Assembly (NCBI RefSeq): GCF_000090795.2
Contig: NW_003546782.1
Coordinates: 13,044 to 35,078 of the forward strand
From: Amphimedon queenslandica
Taxonomy: Eukaryota > Porifera > Demospongiae > Haplosclerida > Niphatidae
DNA: 22,035 nucleotides
Reading direction: 5' to 3'
The translations under genes and the position numbers were made by a program. Below the pieces are notes generated by a model, which made no database searches, was not told the origin of the DNA, and worked only from the letters and a program-made list of their open reading frames with translations. This document shows, piece after piece, positions 1 through 9,683 of this stretch. Position 1 is the first letter of the stretch; each line of letters starts with the position of its first letter.

Positions 1-316
1 TTACTTCCAGTAGCTTCTTTACATCAGCATCATATTTTCTTTCTAATTGCTCTTTTTTACTCAAACAAACTTTAAACTCTGCCTGATGCTTATGAAGCCA
101 AGTAGAAATCCTATGTATAGTATTGACTTTTCATTATGCTAAAAGCATACCTTGTTAATTCTTGTTCTTGCTTTTGTAATTGATGCTTGAAATCATCTTC
201 TTGTTCTTTAAGCTCAGCTCTTGATTGCTCAATGTCTCTAGTAAGTGCTTCAATTTGACACTTCTCTGTCTCCATAAACTCCTTCTCTTGTTTTTTGATT
301 CGTCTCAGCCTTTCAG
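1..316 (-). CDS. Coiled-coil protein, internal exons, runs off the left edge (partial)
   Basis: Two exons are visible: 316-151 (acceptor TTACAG, donor GTATGC) and 110-5 (acceptor CATAG, donor GTAA). Phases agree: the first begins with two bases of a split codon and ends in phase 2, and the second completes that Arg codon. The product is highly charged and heptad-rich (ERLRRIKKQEKEF..., RAELKEQEDDFKHQLQKQEQELTR), a typical coiled coil with no recognisable domain. The upstream exon is not clear. The UBAN gene just upstream has its own stop (521-523) and a poly(A) signal on this strand at 495-500, which argues for a separate gene. However, I find no convincing start exon at 317-520, and a phase-1 donor inside the last UBAN exon (before GTATTAG, near 547) could join the two as an isoform. 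The product is unknown. Confidence 0.55.
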
Positions 317-520
317 CTGTAAATTATTAGCTGTAATTTGTAAATACAGGGGGTGTGTCACAGAAAAGGTGTGCCAGCCTGTTATTATAAAAGCAAATTA
401 AAATTGCAGTAGTACTAGTATCAAAAAGATGTATATGTACATGTACATTTGCATTCTAGCAATATTACAGGTCTACATCTATCATCACACTAAATTTATT
501 CATTCCCATTAATGTGTTGT

Positions 521-1942
521 TTAAGGATGAATGGGATTTTGCTTTCTAATACGATCAACTTCAAGCAAAGCTTGGTCCGTCTCTTCATTAACTCTCCAGT
601 GCTCCTCACTGTCCTCCCTCCTGTACTGGTTGTATGGCTGCTGGTGGTTCTTAAAACGCCTTTTCATTTCCTCTTCGCTGACTTGAGGTCGAACAGAATC
701 AGGTATACTGCTAGTATATGCTGGTGACACTCTTGGTTTGAAATGGCTTTTCATTTCCTCCTCACTGAGCTGAGGTTGAACAGATTCAGGTATACTACTG
801 GTATATGCTGGTGACACTCTTGGTTTGAAGAGGTTTTTCATTTCCTCTTCGCTGAGCTGAGGTTGAACAGATTTAGGTATGCTACTGGTATATGCTGGTG
901 AGACTCTTGGTCTTTCATACTCTTCTCTTCTCATTTGACCTCCTCCAAATCTTCTATACATTTCTTCTCTACTGAGATGTGGTCGTATGTGAGAAGGAAT
1001 GCTGGTGGTATAATCATGATTTCGGCTGGTAACATCTTCTTTTACTATTCTTGGTTTATTTCTTCTTTCACTGATGTGAGGAGAGGGTGAGGGGGTCGGA
1101 TTAAAAGGAAAATATGAAGAATCACCGACTGATTGATGGGCAAATGGAGGAGGAGAAAAAGAATCAGAGTCAGATGGAAAGGAATCATAATGATGAGATG
1201 AGGAATAAGAATAGCTTCTCCTTGAGCGAGTTTGTATCTAATTATAAACTGTAAAGTTAATATGATCATTGTATGTAATTCTTACATTATTGGCTTCTTT
1301 CATTAGTTCAATTTGTTCCTCTAGTCTATTAGCTCTTGTTCTTTCTTGATCGTAAGCCTTCAGAAGACTTTCTTTCTATAATATATGAAAGTAGATACAA
1401 TGTACATTTCAATTTTTACTTCTTTTGAAAACTTTATTTGTAACTCTTGGATGCATGCAAAGTTGCTCATGCATAAATTTATCAATTTCATGGCTGTAAG
1501 GACTAACTTCGTCTCTTAGTGCTTGCATTTTATCTTCTTGATTCTGACTAATGGAAGCATCAAGCTGTCTTTTTAAAACTTTTATTTCTTCATCTTGAGT
1601 CTTTATTATCTATCATGTACATAATAACTGAATTGTTACACCAGTGCTCATTAATATCTATTACTTGTCTATCAACTTCATGCTGTGCCAATAATTCCTC
1701 CATTCTTGTTCTAAGAGTTTCACATTCTTCATGTATTCTTTGCCTGTCATTCCTTTCAGCTTCAAAGTCTTGTTTGTAAACTGCACTCTACATAAAGCCA
1801 CCTAAAACCAATACACAAGTCCATTACATACCTGTACTTCTTTTAAATCAACATGAGTTTGTAACGTTTCATTCAGTGTCTTTAGTTGTTCTATTTCTTC
1901 CTCATATTCCTTCATTGATTTGTCTTTTTTTTCTGGCTCCAT
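521..1942 (-). CDS. UBAN (ubiquitin-binding) coiled-coil protein, ABIN/TNIP-NEMO-optineurin-like
   Basis: Coding exons: 1942-1832, 1787-1665, 1609-1420, 1371-1286 and 1237-521, giving 408 aa. The start is the ATG at 1942-1940, directly preceded by an in-frame TAA. Residues 38-70 match the UBAN core: Asp44-Phe45, Glu48-Arg49, Asp51-Arg52, then a Leu-rich heptad stretch. In ABIN, NEMO and optineurin this segment forms a parallel coiled coil that binds linear or K63 ubiquitin chains in NF-kB control. A second coiled coil follows, then a Ser/Pro/Tyr-rich region from about residue 171, and near the C-terminus three tandem 29-residue repeats (residues 280-366) plus a degenerate fourth upstream. A Pro-rich tail after UBAN resembles the ABIN layout. 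No C-terminal zinc finger is seen. The exon 3/4 junction is the least certain: the model uses the second AG (TAGAAAG) to keep phase. The UBAN assignment rests on motif recognition only. Confidence 0.72.
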
Positions 1943-1984
1943 TTAGTGGCTTGGGATGGATGCAAGGAAATAGTAAATGATATT

Positions 1985-2600
1985 TCTGACATGCTTTTAT
2001 GTTGTGTAGAAATTTTGAGCTAATTCTGACTTAAATTTTCCAAGTTATGACCATTTTAAAAATTGGTCAATTTTTCAAAAATTCACTGTACTATAGCCCA
2101 TGGTTTTTTCCAAAAAATGGCTCTGAAATCACCCCCAGTTTTTATTACATTTTCTGATACATATTGATGTACTTATGCTATGTAGAAAGTTTGAGCCAAT
2201 TCCGACTTCACTTTTTCGAGTTATGACCATTTCTAAAAAACTCCAAATTTCTGAAAAATTCACTGTACTATAGCCCATGGTTTTTTCCAAAAAATGGCTC
2301 CGAAATCACCCCCAATTTTTATTAAATTTTCTGATACATATTGATGTACTTATGCTATGTAGAAAGTTTGAGCCAATTCCGACTTCAATTTTTCGAGTTA
2401 TGACCATTTCTAAAAAACTCTAAATTTCTGAAAAATTCACTGTACTATAGCCCATGGTTTTTTTCCAAAAAATGGCTCCAAAATCATCCCCAATTTTTAT
2501 TACATTTTCTGATACATATTGATGTACTTATGCTATGTAGAAAGTTTGAGCTCTTTTCAACTTAAATTTTTCAAGTTATGATCATTTTAAAATGAGCCAA
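1985..2600 (+). repeat. Tandem repeat array 1 (about 177 bp unit, 3-4 copies), in the UBAN 5'UTR intron
   Basis: The phrase GTAGAAAKTTTGAGC recurs at 2006, 2182, 2359 and 2537, giving periods of 176, 177 and 178 bp. Each unit also holds AAGTTATGACCATTT, CACTGTACTATAGCCCATGG and TTTTCTGATACATATTGATG. The middle copies are nearly identical. The unit is related to the arrays at 9935-10745 and 16055-16740, but its palindromic core is reduced to one arm (CTGTACTATAGCCC). The array lies antisense to the host gene. Confidence 0.9.
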
Positions 2601-2675
2601 TTCTTAAAGAGAAGATTTGAATACAAGCTTAGCATGCTTGGCATTACATGTATAAGAGGTGCGGTTCATTCTCAC

Positions 2676-2830
2676 CTGTCTGTCGAGTTGCTCACACCTT
2701 TAGCTTCACTAACTGGGCAGTATGAAAAAGAGGAGAACTATCCCTAACACACAGCAAGACCAGGAACGAGTATAAGCAATAGCCGAGGACTGCGAGCAGC
2801 CAAAATGGAGAATGGAAGAATGGGTTGTCT
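2676..2830 (-). other. Probable noncoding first exon of the UBAN gene
   Basis: On the minus strand, a CAG|GTGAG donor at 2676/2675 ends a stretch without any ATG. The matching acceptor would be the CCCAAG shortly before the UBAN start codon at 1942, which has a pyrimidine-rich tract upstream. This makes a 5'UTR intron of about 720 bp containing the repeat array at 1985-2600. The upstream limit (about 2830) is a guess from the promoter motifs at 2846-2881. Confidence 0.5.
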
Positions 2831-2845
2831 TGTACCAACCTTATA

Positions 2846-2881
2846 GGCGTGGCCAGCAATCTACCCACGTGTATTCACGTG
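2846..2881. promoter_or_regulatory. CACCC-like box plus paired CACGTG E-boxes (UBAN gene promoter)
   Basis: GGCGTGGCCAG lies at 2846-2856, and two perfect CACGTG palindromes at 2866-2871 and 2876-2881 are exactly 10 bp apart, followed by TATAAT at about 2884. The same paired E-box followed by TATAAT stands before the DCAF15 gene at 9615-9640. Here it sits just upstream of the putative UBAN first exon and only 63 bp beyond the stop codon of the EF-hand gene. Confidence 0.55.
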
Positions 2882-2943
2882 CGTATAATATTGTCAACTA
2901 TAGAATACATTACATGTACATGTACACAACACAAGGAGATGTT

Positions 2944-5900
2944 CTATTGCTCATTCCACTTGGTCTGAGCATAGTCTTCAACAAGGAGACAGAAAGCATT
3001 ATAATTGATGTCATGTCTTCCTCCGATTATGACACCAAACTTGAGACATATCAGGTTCAACTCAAACTGGCTTAGGTGAGGCATCAGACTCAAATCATCC
3101 AAGACACGCTTGAACTAGGCAATAGGAAAAAAAGAAATTAATGTAATTTAATTTGCATTACTTACTTGCCCAGTGGTCACGTTTCCTCTGTGGACTTTGT
3201 CATAATCTTCAAATGGAGGGAAAAGTGGAAGATGTCTTACCCTGACCTACAGCATTACATCAGAATAAAGAGAGAGAGAGATTAATAAGCAGTACATAAT
3301 GGAGTCAGGGCCTTACAGATTCTGCTAGTTTGTGCAGAGCTTTATGGACTGCTTCCTCATCTGACGGTGAGAGCTGATTCAAATCAACATCTTCTGGTGG
3401 CTTGAACTGCATAACCTGGTGGAACCACAAATACAATCAATCAGTGATACATGTACTGTGCATGCACTGTGCATGTACTGTGCATGTACTGTGCATGTAC
3501 TGTGCATGTACATGTACATGTACCTCTAATGTTGGCATCTTTTCTAGCTCCTTGATGGTAAACACAGACTCAACATCATCAGAAAACAACACATAATCAA
3601 CGTATGAGCTATCCTTTACTGATCTATACCTATACATGTACATTTATATAACTTTTATTGGTTCAGCTCAAGTGTATTATAACTCACTCATTCTCTAGGG
3701 CATGTATTTCACTCGGGCTCAGTTCAAATCCACACAGATCAAGTGCTCTATGGAAGACAGTTCCCAAAATACGACCTGATCGTAGCTTGTCGTAATCCCT
3801 TAGGAATTCAAGGACTCTTATACGCTCCCTCACAACCTGTACACATTATACATGATAGTAGAGTGAGTCATGAAATACAGGTATAGCAATGTACCTTGGC
3901 TCTTATCTTGTAGAGTACTTGAGCGATGCTGACTGGATTAAAACTCTTTGTCATGTCCTCTAGTCTTTTAGTATCTGTCCTAATGGTAGTGATTCTATCA
4001 TCATAATTATCCTCAAATACATCCCGTGGCTGTATCTCTTGGAGTAACTGTAGAGAGAAGATGCTTGCTTCAAATCTGCAGCTTTATACTCATCATTCTT
4101 CTTACCTTTAAATAGTTGAATCCTTTAGCATCACAGAATCTCATCTCAAGCACTTCTCCCTCTTCCTCACTGATATTAAGTTCTAAATATGAAAGACACT
4201 GATGGAAGTTCTTCCTTGTCACTCGACCACAGTTGTGTCTACAAAAATAGAATATAATTAGTGTGATATTGGAATCAACTCAACATGTTCATTGTAGCTA
4301 GAAATTAAGTGTAATAGAAATATTTTTATGTGCTACTGTATACATGCACTGTAAATTAGCATTACACCATCGTTATATACATTAATGTGTACATTGGCTT
4401 ACCTATCAAAGTCTTGGAAGCAAGGCTTGACTAATATTCTCTTTTGATTAATTTGATCTCTGAGCCTATCCAGTGCTGATTGCAGCAATGCCTTCTGATC
4501 ATCAGTAGCTTCTGATATGAAATCAACTGAGCCTGTAGCTGGTAATGTATAGATCTTTTTCTTCTGTGGCATTGGCAGAAAAACTGCAAAAAATATGTAC
4601 ATGTATAATAATGTAAATATGCTTTAATATGTACCATCATCAACATCTTTCACAAATTCTTTCCAAGCTATGACTGGTCCTGTATTCTCCTTGTTCACAG
4701 TGTAATAGTCAGCCAAGCCATTAAAATGTCTGGATGGCATGTTAGCTAATCCAAGAGCACTAAGACCCTGATATAATAGATTAATGTAACATCGTGTGTG
4801 CATTTAATCGCAGGCTGTACTTGTCTGAATCTGGTAGTGGAGATGAACCCACTCCTCAGTGGATCAAAGTCCTGAAAGTACTCGCAGGCTCTGATACGAT
4901 GAGCTGATACATGCTCTTGTATTCTGCCCATCAGCTCACCGATATTGATTGGCTCCTCGTATTGAGGACGAGTCAATGAAGAGTGACAAATGCTTAACCT
5001 ATTGCACAGTAAAGGATTAGATGTGCATGTACTCTACATGTACATGTACATATATATGGTATATAATTATTCTTTCTCTCTCTCTCTTTACCTTGAAAAG
5101 TCCTCTTCATCTAGGTCTACTATCTGTCCAGTGTATTCTTCATCAATCCCTTGTATTAGTGCTGAATAGTTAATGTCACCATTTAAAGGATCGCCAAATT
5201 TTGCCTCAATCAACTAATGAAATACCAAACATAATGGATTGACATGTACATGTACATGTACATGTACTGTACATATACATGTACAATGTACATGTACATG
5301 TACATGTACATGTATACACCACTACTTGTATGTGAATGAATACATACGTTGGATTCATCAGGCGATATAGAGAGTGACAGGAACTGAAAGAGTCTTTCAA
5401 ATTGCGATTTTGTAACACCCCGAGTGAATCCTTTCTTCTATAAAAATATTTACAAAGTTGTACTGTAGACTTTAATGTTTGATGTCTTACTCTATCAAAG
5501 TCTCTAAAATAAGGATACAGCAATAATCTCCTTTTCTTTACTTGCTCTCTCAATCGAGAGAGAAGAGCAAAGAGTCTCTCTTCATCGGCTGGAGACAAAT
5601 CATTAAGAGGCTAAAAATGAACACAGCACTCATATAAAAAATGGTTTCTTTCTTTTTAGCTACAGTACCTTGTGTAAATGCCCTCTAGGTGGCCTGTATA
5701 CAGTATCAGTTGGATTCTTCTCGAAATCAGATTTATTGTATGCTGCATATTAAGAAATGCTTGTACTTGAAACAGCAGCAGCTACTGCATGCAATAACTA
5801 AAGACTCACCGTTTTCCATTTGATGACAGAATTCTCTGTAATTAACATGTCCATCAGGCGTACTGAATCGTCTCACAATGTACCCCACCTCATCTCTAGT

Positions 5901-7353
5901 GATGTGACCTCTCTTGGCCAGTAGGAGAGACAGGCCACACACAAACTGGTTCTCTGTGACAAGTCCGCTGCGAAGCTTGTCGAAATCAGTGAAAAACTCT
6001 GTAGTCCTGATGCCATACTTGTAAACAGTATCCCTATAATACAAAGCACACATGTTGTATAGGTGTCAATATGAATGTACAGTATAATAATGTACTTTAC
6101 CTAATTTGATTGATGATATCTTGTATGCTACTTGCCTCCTTTACCTACAAGTACAATGCAAAAAAAGGTATATTAATATACATGTACATGTACATGTACA
6201 TGCATACACATCTGAATGTATGCAAAGGCTATCCAACTGCATAGGGTCTTACAGGGGATAGTAATGATTGTTGTTTCCCTGCAGATCCTCTGCCTCCTTC
6301 CCTTTCCCATATACTCCTTATATCATCATTGAAACGATAGTAATTGTACAGTTTGACCAGTGGATCGTAATAGCGATGGGCTAGCATTGATATCTCTGTG
6401 TCAGTCACTTCAACCGGCCCAGGGAAACTACGATGAAACTAGAAGAGATGATAAAATGAAACTGTTGCTTCTTCTTTTTGGAATTTAATCTCTTTAAAAC
6501 CTTCCTCTCTCTCTCTCTTACTTGACTAAAGGTGACATAGCCCATATTGTGCCTGTCAAAATCCTCATAGCAAGCTTTGACTACAATCCCACGAGACTAT
6601 AAAATAAATTTAGCATAAGGTGTGCAATTTTAGTTAAAATGTGGGGCAATGCTCTCTTTACCAAATAGAATTCAGCACATCTCTGGAGGAGGTGGTCAGT
6701 CCTCTCTTTATTTAGTGGAGAGAGTGTTGATTTGGTGAGTGTTGATGGAGTCTTGAGCATTTGATCTATTTGTTCCCTGGGCTTCCCATCAAGTTTATCA
6801 GGGACAAATGCTACAATGAGTATACATTATACTTGATGAAACATAGTGGAATTTTGCATGAATGATTAAGAAAATTAACACTTATGCATTAATTAGTGTC
6901 AAATAGCTGCAACTTGTGAATTTCACAGTATAATGAATGTGCAGCTACATCATGCATTGCATTCATCATTGCATGCAAGTTCTTACATGCTTGAACTGAT
7001 TCAATGAAATCAATATAGTTGATCATTCCTTTGCCTGTATCATCATATTTGCTCAACAGTTCCTCAAATTCTTCATCGGTAAGGACAAGAGCAAGATTCT
7101 GATCCAAACAGCGTCGAAACTGCGAACCTAAAATTGCAAAAATCTACTTGTGCATGTACATATATGCATTGAACTTACTTGTAATGTAGCCAGACCTCAG
7201 TGGATCATAGTCCTGGAAGAATTCAGAGACTCTTATCCCTCTGTTCTGTATAATGTACTTGAGTTTGTTCTCAACTGCAGTGAGGGCTGGAGGAGGTGAA
7301 GCAGGACCTGGCAATAGACCAGGAGCTGAGTATATCACTGATGCTGCTGCCAT
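2944..7353 (-). CDS. Multi-EF-hand protein, EFCAB6-like, probably ciliary
   Basis: There are 21 exons: 7353-7179, 7127-6987, 6810-6662, 6596-6522, 6438-6253, 6144-6101, 6033-5810, 5742-5669, 5610-5491, 5437-5348, 5213-5092, 4998-4821, 4767-4635, 4583-4403, 4238-4106, 4047-3895, 3836-3688, 3629-3524, 3415-3317, 3246-3166 and 3114-2944. All are in phase, 2784 nt and 927 aa. The protein is a chain of EF-hand-pair modules, each with a Y/FFxDFDxLRSG-like helix-loop (FFQDYDPLRSGYIT, FFTDFDKLRSG, YFQDFDPLRSGFIS, CFQDFDRHNCGRVT, FLRDYDKLRSGRIL) followed by a second, weaker hand. Only KYDDTGKGMINYID near residue 90 looks like a full calcium loop; most loops lack ligands. This architecture is that of EFCAB6/DJBP and related flagellar EF-hand proteins. 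The ortholog call is inference. An in-frame alternative start lies at 7377. An RFX X-box at 7486-7499 supports a ciliary role. Many introns carry TGTACA-type repeats. Confidence 0.82.
3452..3527. repeat. Minisatellite (about 11 bp unit) grading into a TGTACA tract
   Basis: About five copies of ACTGTGCATGT lie in tandem, followed by an ATGTACATGTAC run, in an intron of the EF-hand gene. The repeat runs right up to the 5' splice site of the exon ending at 3524, where GTACATG serves as donor. Confidence 0.85.
5031..5057. repeat. (TGTACA)n-type microsatellite
   Basis: A short alternating ACATGTACATGTACAT tract lies in an intron of the EF-hand gene. The unit is self-complementary, so the tract reads the same on both strands. 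Confidence 0.8.
5242..5314. repeat. (ACATGT)n palindromic microsatellite
   Basis: About 73 bp of nearly pure ACATGT/TGTACA repeat lies in an intron of the EF-hand gene. Related shorter tracts occur at 5031-5057, 6178-6202 and near 2911-2924 and 440-449. The self-complementary unit could fold as a hairpin. Confidence 0.9.
6178..6202. repeat. (ACATGT)n microsatellite
   Basis: Four tandem ACATGT units lie in an intron of the EF-hand gene, of the same type as the tract at 5242-5314. Confidence 0.85.
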
Positions 7354-7580
7354 TTCTCTTCTATTATAATTATTCAAAATTTTTAAATCTTTGGGATCCA
7401 GCTTACCCTTAAAATTTTTTCAAGCCCCAGGCAACGTTTAAGAGAGTTGTAATTGTATCATAGATATGGTTGTATATACAATCTAGAAACCATGGCAACA
7501 AGGCCACGCCTAACCACACCCTGAATCATGTTCTGTAAATTTGGCCAGTAATTCTTGTATTTCTCCGTATATTGGGTGTC
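7354..7580. promoter_or_regulatory. Bidirectional promoter (EF-hand gene / ZDHHC6) with RFX X-box and CACCC boxes
   Basis: The 227 bp between divergent start codons hold GAAACC-AT-GGCAAC at 7486-7499. This fits the RFX X-box consensus GTNRCC(N0-3)RGYAAC with one mismatch (T to A at position 2). GGCCACGCC at 7502-7510 and CCACACCC at 7514-7521 are reverse complements of the GGCGTGGCC and GGGTGTGG motifs found at other promoters here. X-boxes typically mark ciliary genes. The site lies 133 bp upstream of the EF-hand start and about 80 bp upstream of the ZDHHC6 start. Confidence 0.6.
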
Positions 7581-9526
7581 ATGGCGCCCTCTAAGCCTCG
7601 ATCTGTTATACGACAGCTTTGTCACTGGGGACCGATTGTTGCTCTTTCCCTTATAGGAGTCGTCGTAGTGTCTGCAACATATTCATCTATACAGCTCTAC
7701 AGTCTTCCCTCCGTCAAATACATCAAAAAGTTCAACTTCTTTACAATGTATCTCAACCTCTGGCTCATACTGTACTCTTACTTTAAAGCATTTGGAGGGC
7801 CTGGGTTCGTACCAATAAAATGGAAGCCAGTAAGTATTAACGCCAGGACACTTTAAAATATTGGAGGTGTAGCATTAATTAAAAGGGGCGTGTTACTAAT
7901 TTATAATTTTATTTCATATTAATAATGATATTTTTATAGAGTAACGAAGCAGATAAAGAATACTTGCAATATTGTGACATATGCCAGGCGTATAAAGCAC
8001 CTAGATCGCATCACTGCAGCAGCTGTGGAAGGTAAAACCATTCCTTTAACTATACATACATTTTATATTAATTCTATTTATTATTTTTTTCTTTTGTAGG
8101 TGTGTGCTTAAGATGGATCACCACTGCCCCTGGATAAACTGCTGTGTGGGACACAGGAACCAAAACCCGTTCATTGCATTCCTTTTCTTTCTACCCGTCG
8201 GCTGCATCTATGCTACCATATTAAACTCTAACTTCCTCTACAGACTCTTCTCATATGTAATTTCATGAGAGAATGAGAGAGAGTTGAGGAGAGAATACAA
8301 GAAAATTACTAACCATTTTCTTTATTTTTTTAAAAAAGGAATTCAGAGGTCGTGCCCAGTCCTTGTTGCTACCTATTAACTCTTATACCATAATGCTTAC
8401 AATATCGGGTATTGCATTCTCACTTGGAGCTGCTCTAGGAGTCTGCATACTGCTATATGTGCAGGTAATCATGATGGAGTATAGAGCATGAAAACAGTTC
8501 ATGTACTATTATTATTATTATTATTTTTTCTTTATTTTTCTTGCAGCTATCCTCAGTTCTGAGCAATAGGACGCAGATCGAAGACTGGATTTGTGAAAAG
8601 GCCGCCACAAGGAGAAGGAATAATCAAAACTTGAAACCTTTCGTGTATCCTTATGATCTTGGCAGATCTAAGAACTGGAAGCAGGTTAGAACTTTCTATT
8701 TTTATTTATTTATTCACTATTTTTTATTAGGTTATACGTTGTTCTTTCACTCCTGTCGGCGATGGGATATACTGGCCAGTTGTAAAGGGTTGCAATCAAT
8801 ACTCATTTACAGTAAGAGACACTGTTATATGCACACCTATTAACTCTCTCTCTCCCCCCCTCTCTCTCTCTCTTATTTCATATTCTAGATTGAACAAATG
8901 GCACAAAAAGTTGAAAAGAAGAAGAGAGGAGTAAGTCATTAAGAATACAATATAAGCCAGGGCCTAGTTATAATGATAGGTTTCACGATAATTTCATGTT
9001 AGGTTGATTGTAAGGTGACTCGAGATTTTAATGGATCATGTTTAAAGACTCTCGTTTCTTATGGGCCGTTGGTATTCATTTGCACGCCATGTCTGGAACC
9101 AAGCATACCAATCAGCAAGAATGACATTATAACTATCACCAGATTTAGAAAGTGAGGAGGACGAGAGAGAATATATTTGTAATGAGAGTCATGAAATTGT
9201 ATGTTTTTATAGGAGGTGGGTTTATGGAAATAAGCATATTCCGCAAGGTATGGCAATAAAGTTGCATGATATTAAAGTTGAATTTACTTATTCTCTTATT
9301 TTGTGTAGAGGAGATCAATGAAGGGAAGAGAGTACGTGGGTGGATACCACGTCTTTGTGTGCTAAAGGAGAACTCCACACAATTGAATAAAGTATCTCTA
9401 CCATCATCATCTTTGGGGAAGAAAGATGAGGATAAAGCAACTGAAAAAGAAGCTAAAACTAAAACAGGGAGCAAGGATATGGAGCAGCCAGCAGCTCCAA
9501 GACGAAGGAAGGACAAAAATAAATAA
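7581..9526 (+). CDS. ZDHHC6: Palmitoyltransferase, DHHC type (ZDHHC6 homologue)
   Basis: Exons: 7581-7829, 7940-8031, 8100-8256, 8339-8464, 8547-8684, 8731-8811, 8889-8930, 9003-9151, 9213-9247 and 9309-9526. They total 1287 nt and 428 aa, close to the roughly 413 aa of vertebrate ZDHHC6. Order: TM1 (about 20-39), TM2 (about 57-75), zinc-binding Cys-rich domain from Cys95 (Cxx[11 protein letters not shown]), catalytic Asp120-His-His-Cys123 in [18 protein letters not shown]3-4, then a C-terminal SH3-like region from [12 protein letters not shown] to [13 protein letters not shown]. This tail domain distinguishes ZDHHC6 from other DHHC enzymes. The last residues KDKNK fit a KxKxx ER-retrieval signal, as expected for an ER enzyme that palmitoylates ER proteins. 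AATAAA motifs overlap the last codons and the stop (9518-9523, 9525-9530). The start is the first in-frame ATG. Confidence 0.93.
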
Positions 9527-9530
9527 TAAA
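9518..9530 (+). terminator. Poly(A) signals overlapping the ZDHHC6 stop codon
   Basis: AATAAA occurs at 9518-9523 (the last Asn-Lys codons) and at 9525-9530 (overlapping TAA at 9524-9526). The next gene's promoter motifs begin at 9615, so the 3'UTR must be very short. Confidence 0.55.
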
Positions 9531-9614
9531 CAATGTCCTTTTAGTATATTTTTATTATAGAAAGTTCGAATGATAATTATTATTTTTGTATTCCAATGCT
9601 AAAGCCACTTTGAC

Positions 9615-9655
9615 CACGTGGAATCACGTGTGCTTATAATTAAGGGTGTGGCCAG
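9615..9655 (+). promoter_or_regulatory. DCAF15 promoter: paired CACGTG E-boxes, TATAAT and CACCC-like box
   Basis: CACGTG lies at 9615-9620 and 9625-9630, 10 bp apart. TTATAAT lies at about 9635, and GGTGTGGCCAG at 9645-9655. The start codon follows at 9684. The arrangement repeats that at 2846-2881. Confidence 0.55.
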
Positions 9656-9683
9656 AATTGCTCCACGTCCACCTGTGAATGTG

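Noticed and set aside
2812..3075. 87-aa plus-strand open frame
   Set aside because: It lies antisense to the well-supported last exon of the EF-hand gene (3114-2944) and to promoter motifs, and shows no domain.
3437..3523. Extension of the EF-hand exon through the VHVHVHAQYMHSTCT-type peptide
   Set aside because: This is translated minisatellite; the exon ends at 3524 with a GT donor, and phase continues correctly into the exon starting at 3415.
5242..5314. Regular repeat considered as CRISPR or satellite
   Set aside because: It is a simple hexanucleotide microsatellite without spacers, in a eukaryotic intron.
9145..9516. 123-aa minus-strand open frame
   Set aside because: It is antisense to ZDHHC6 exons 8-10 and crosses two introns whose splice sites are clear.
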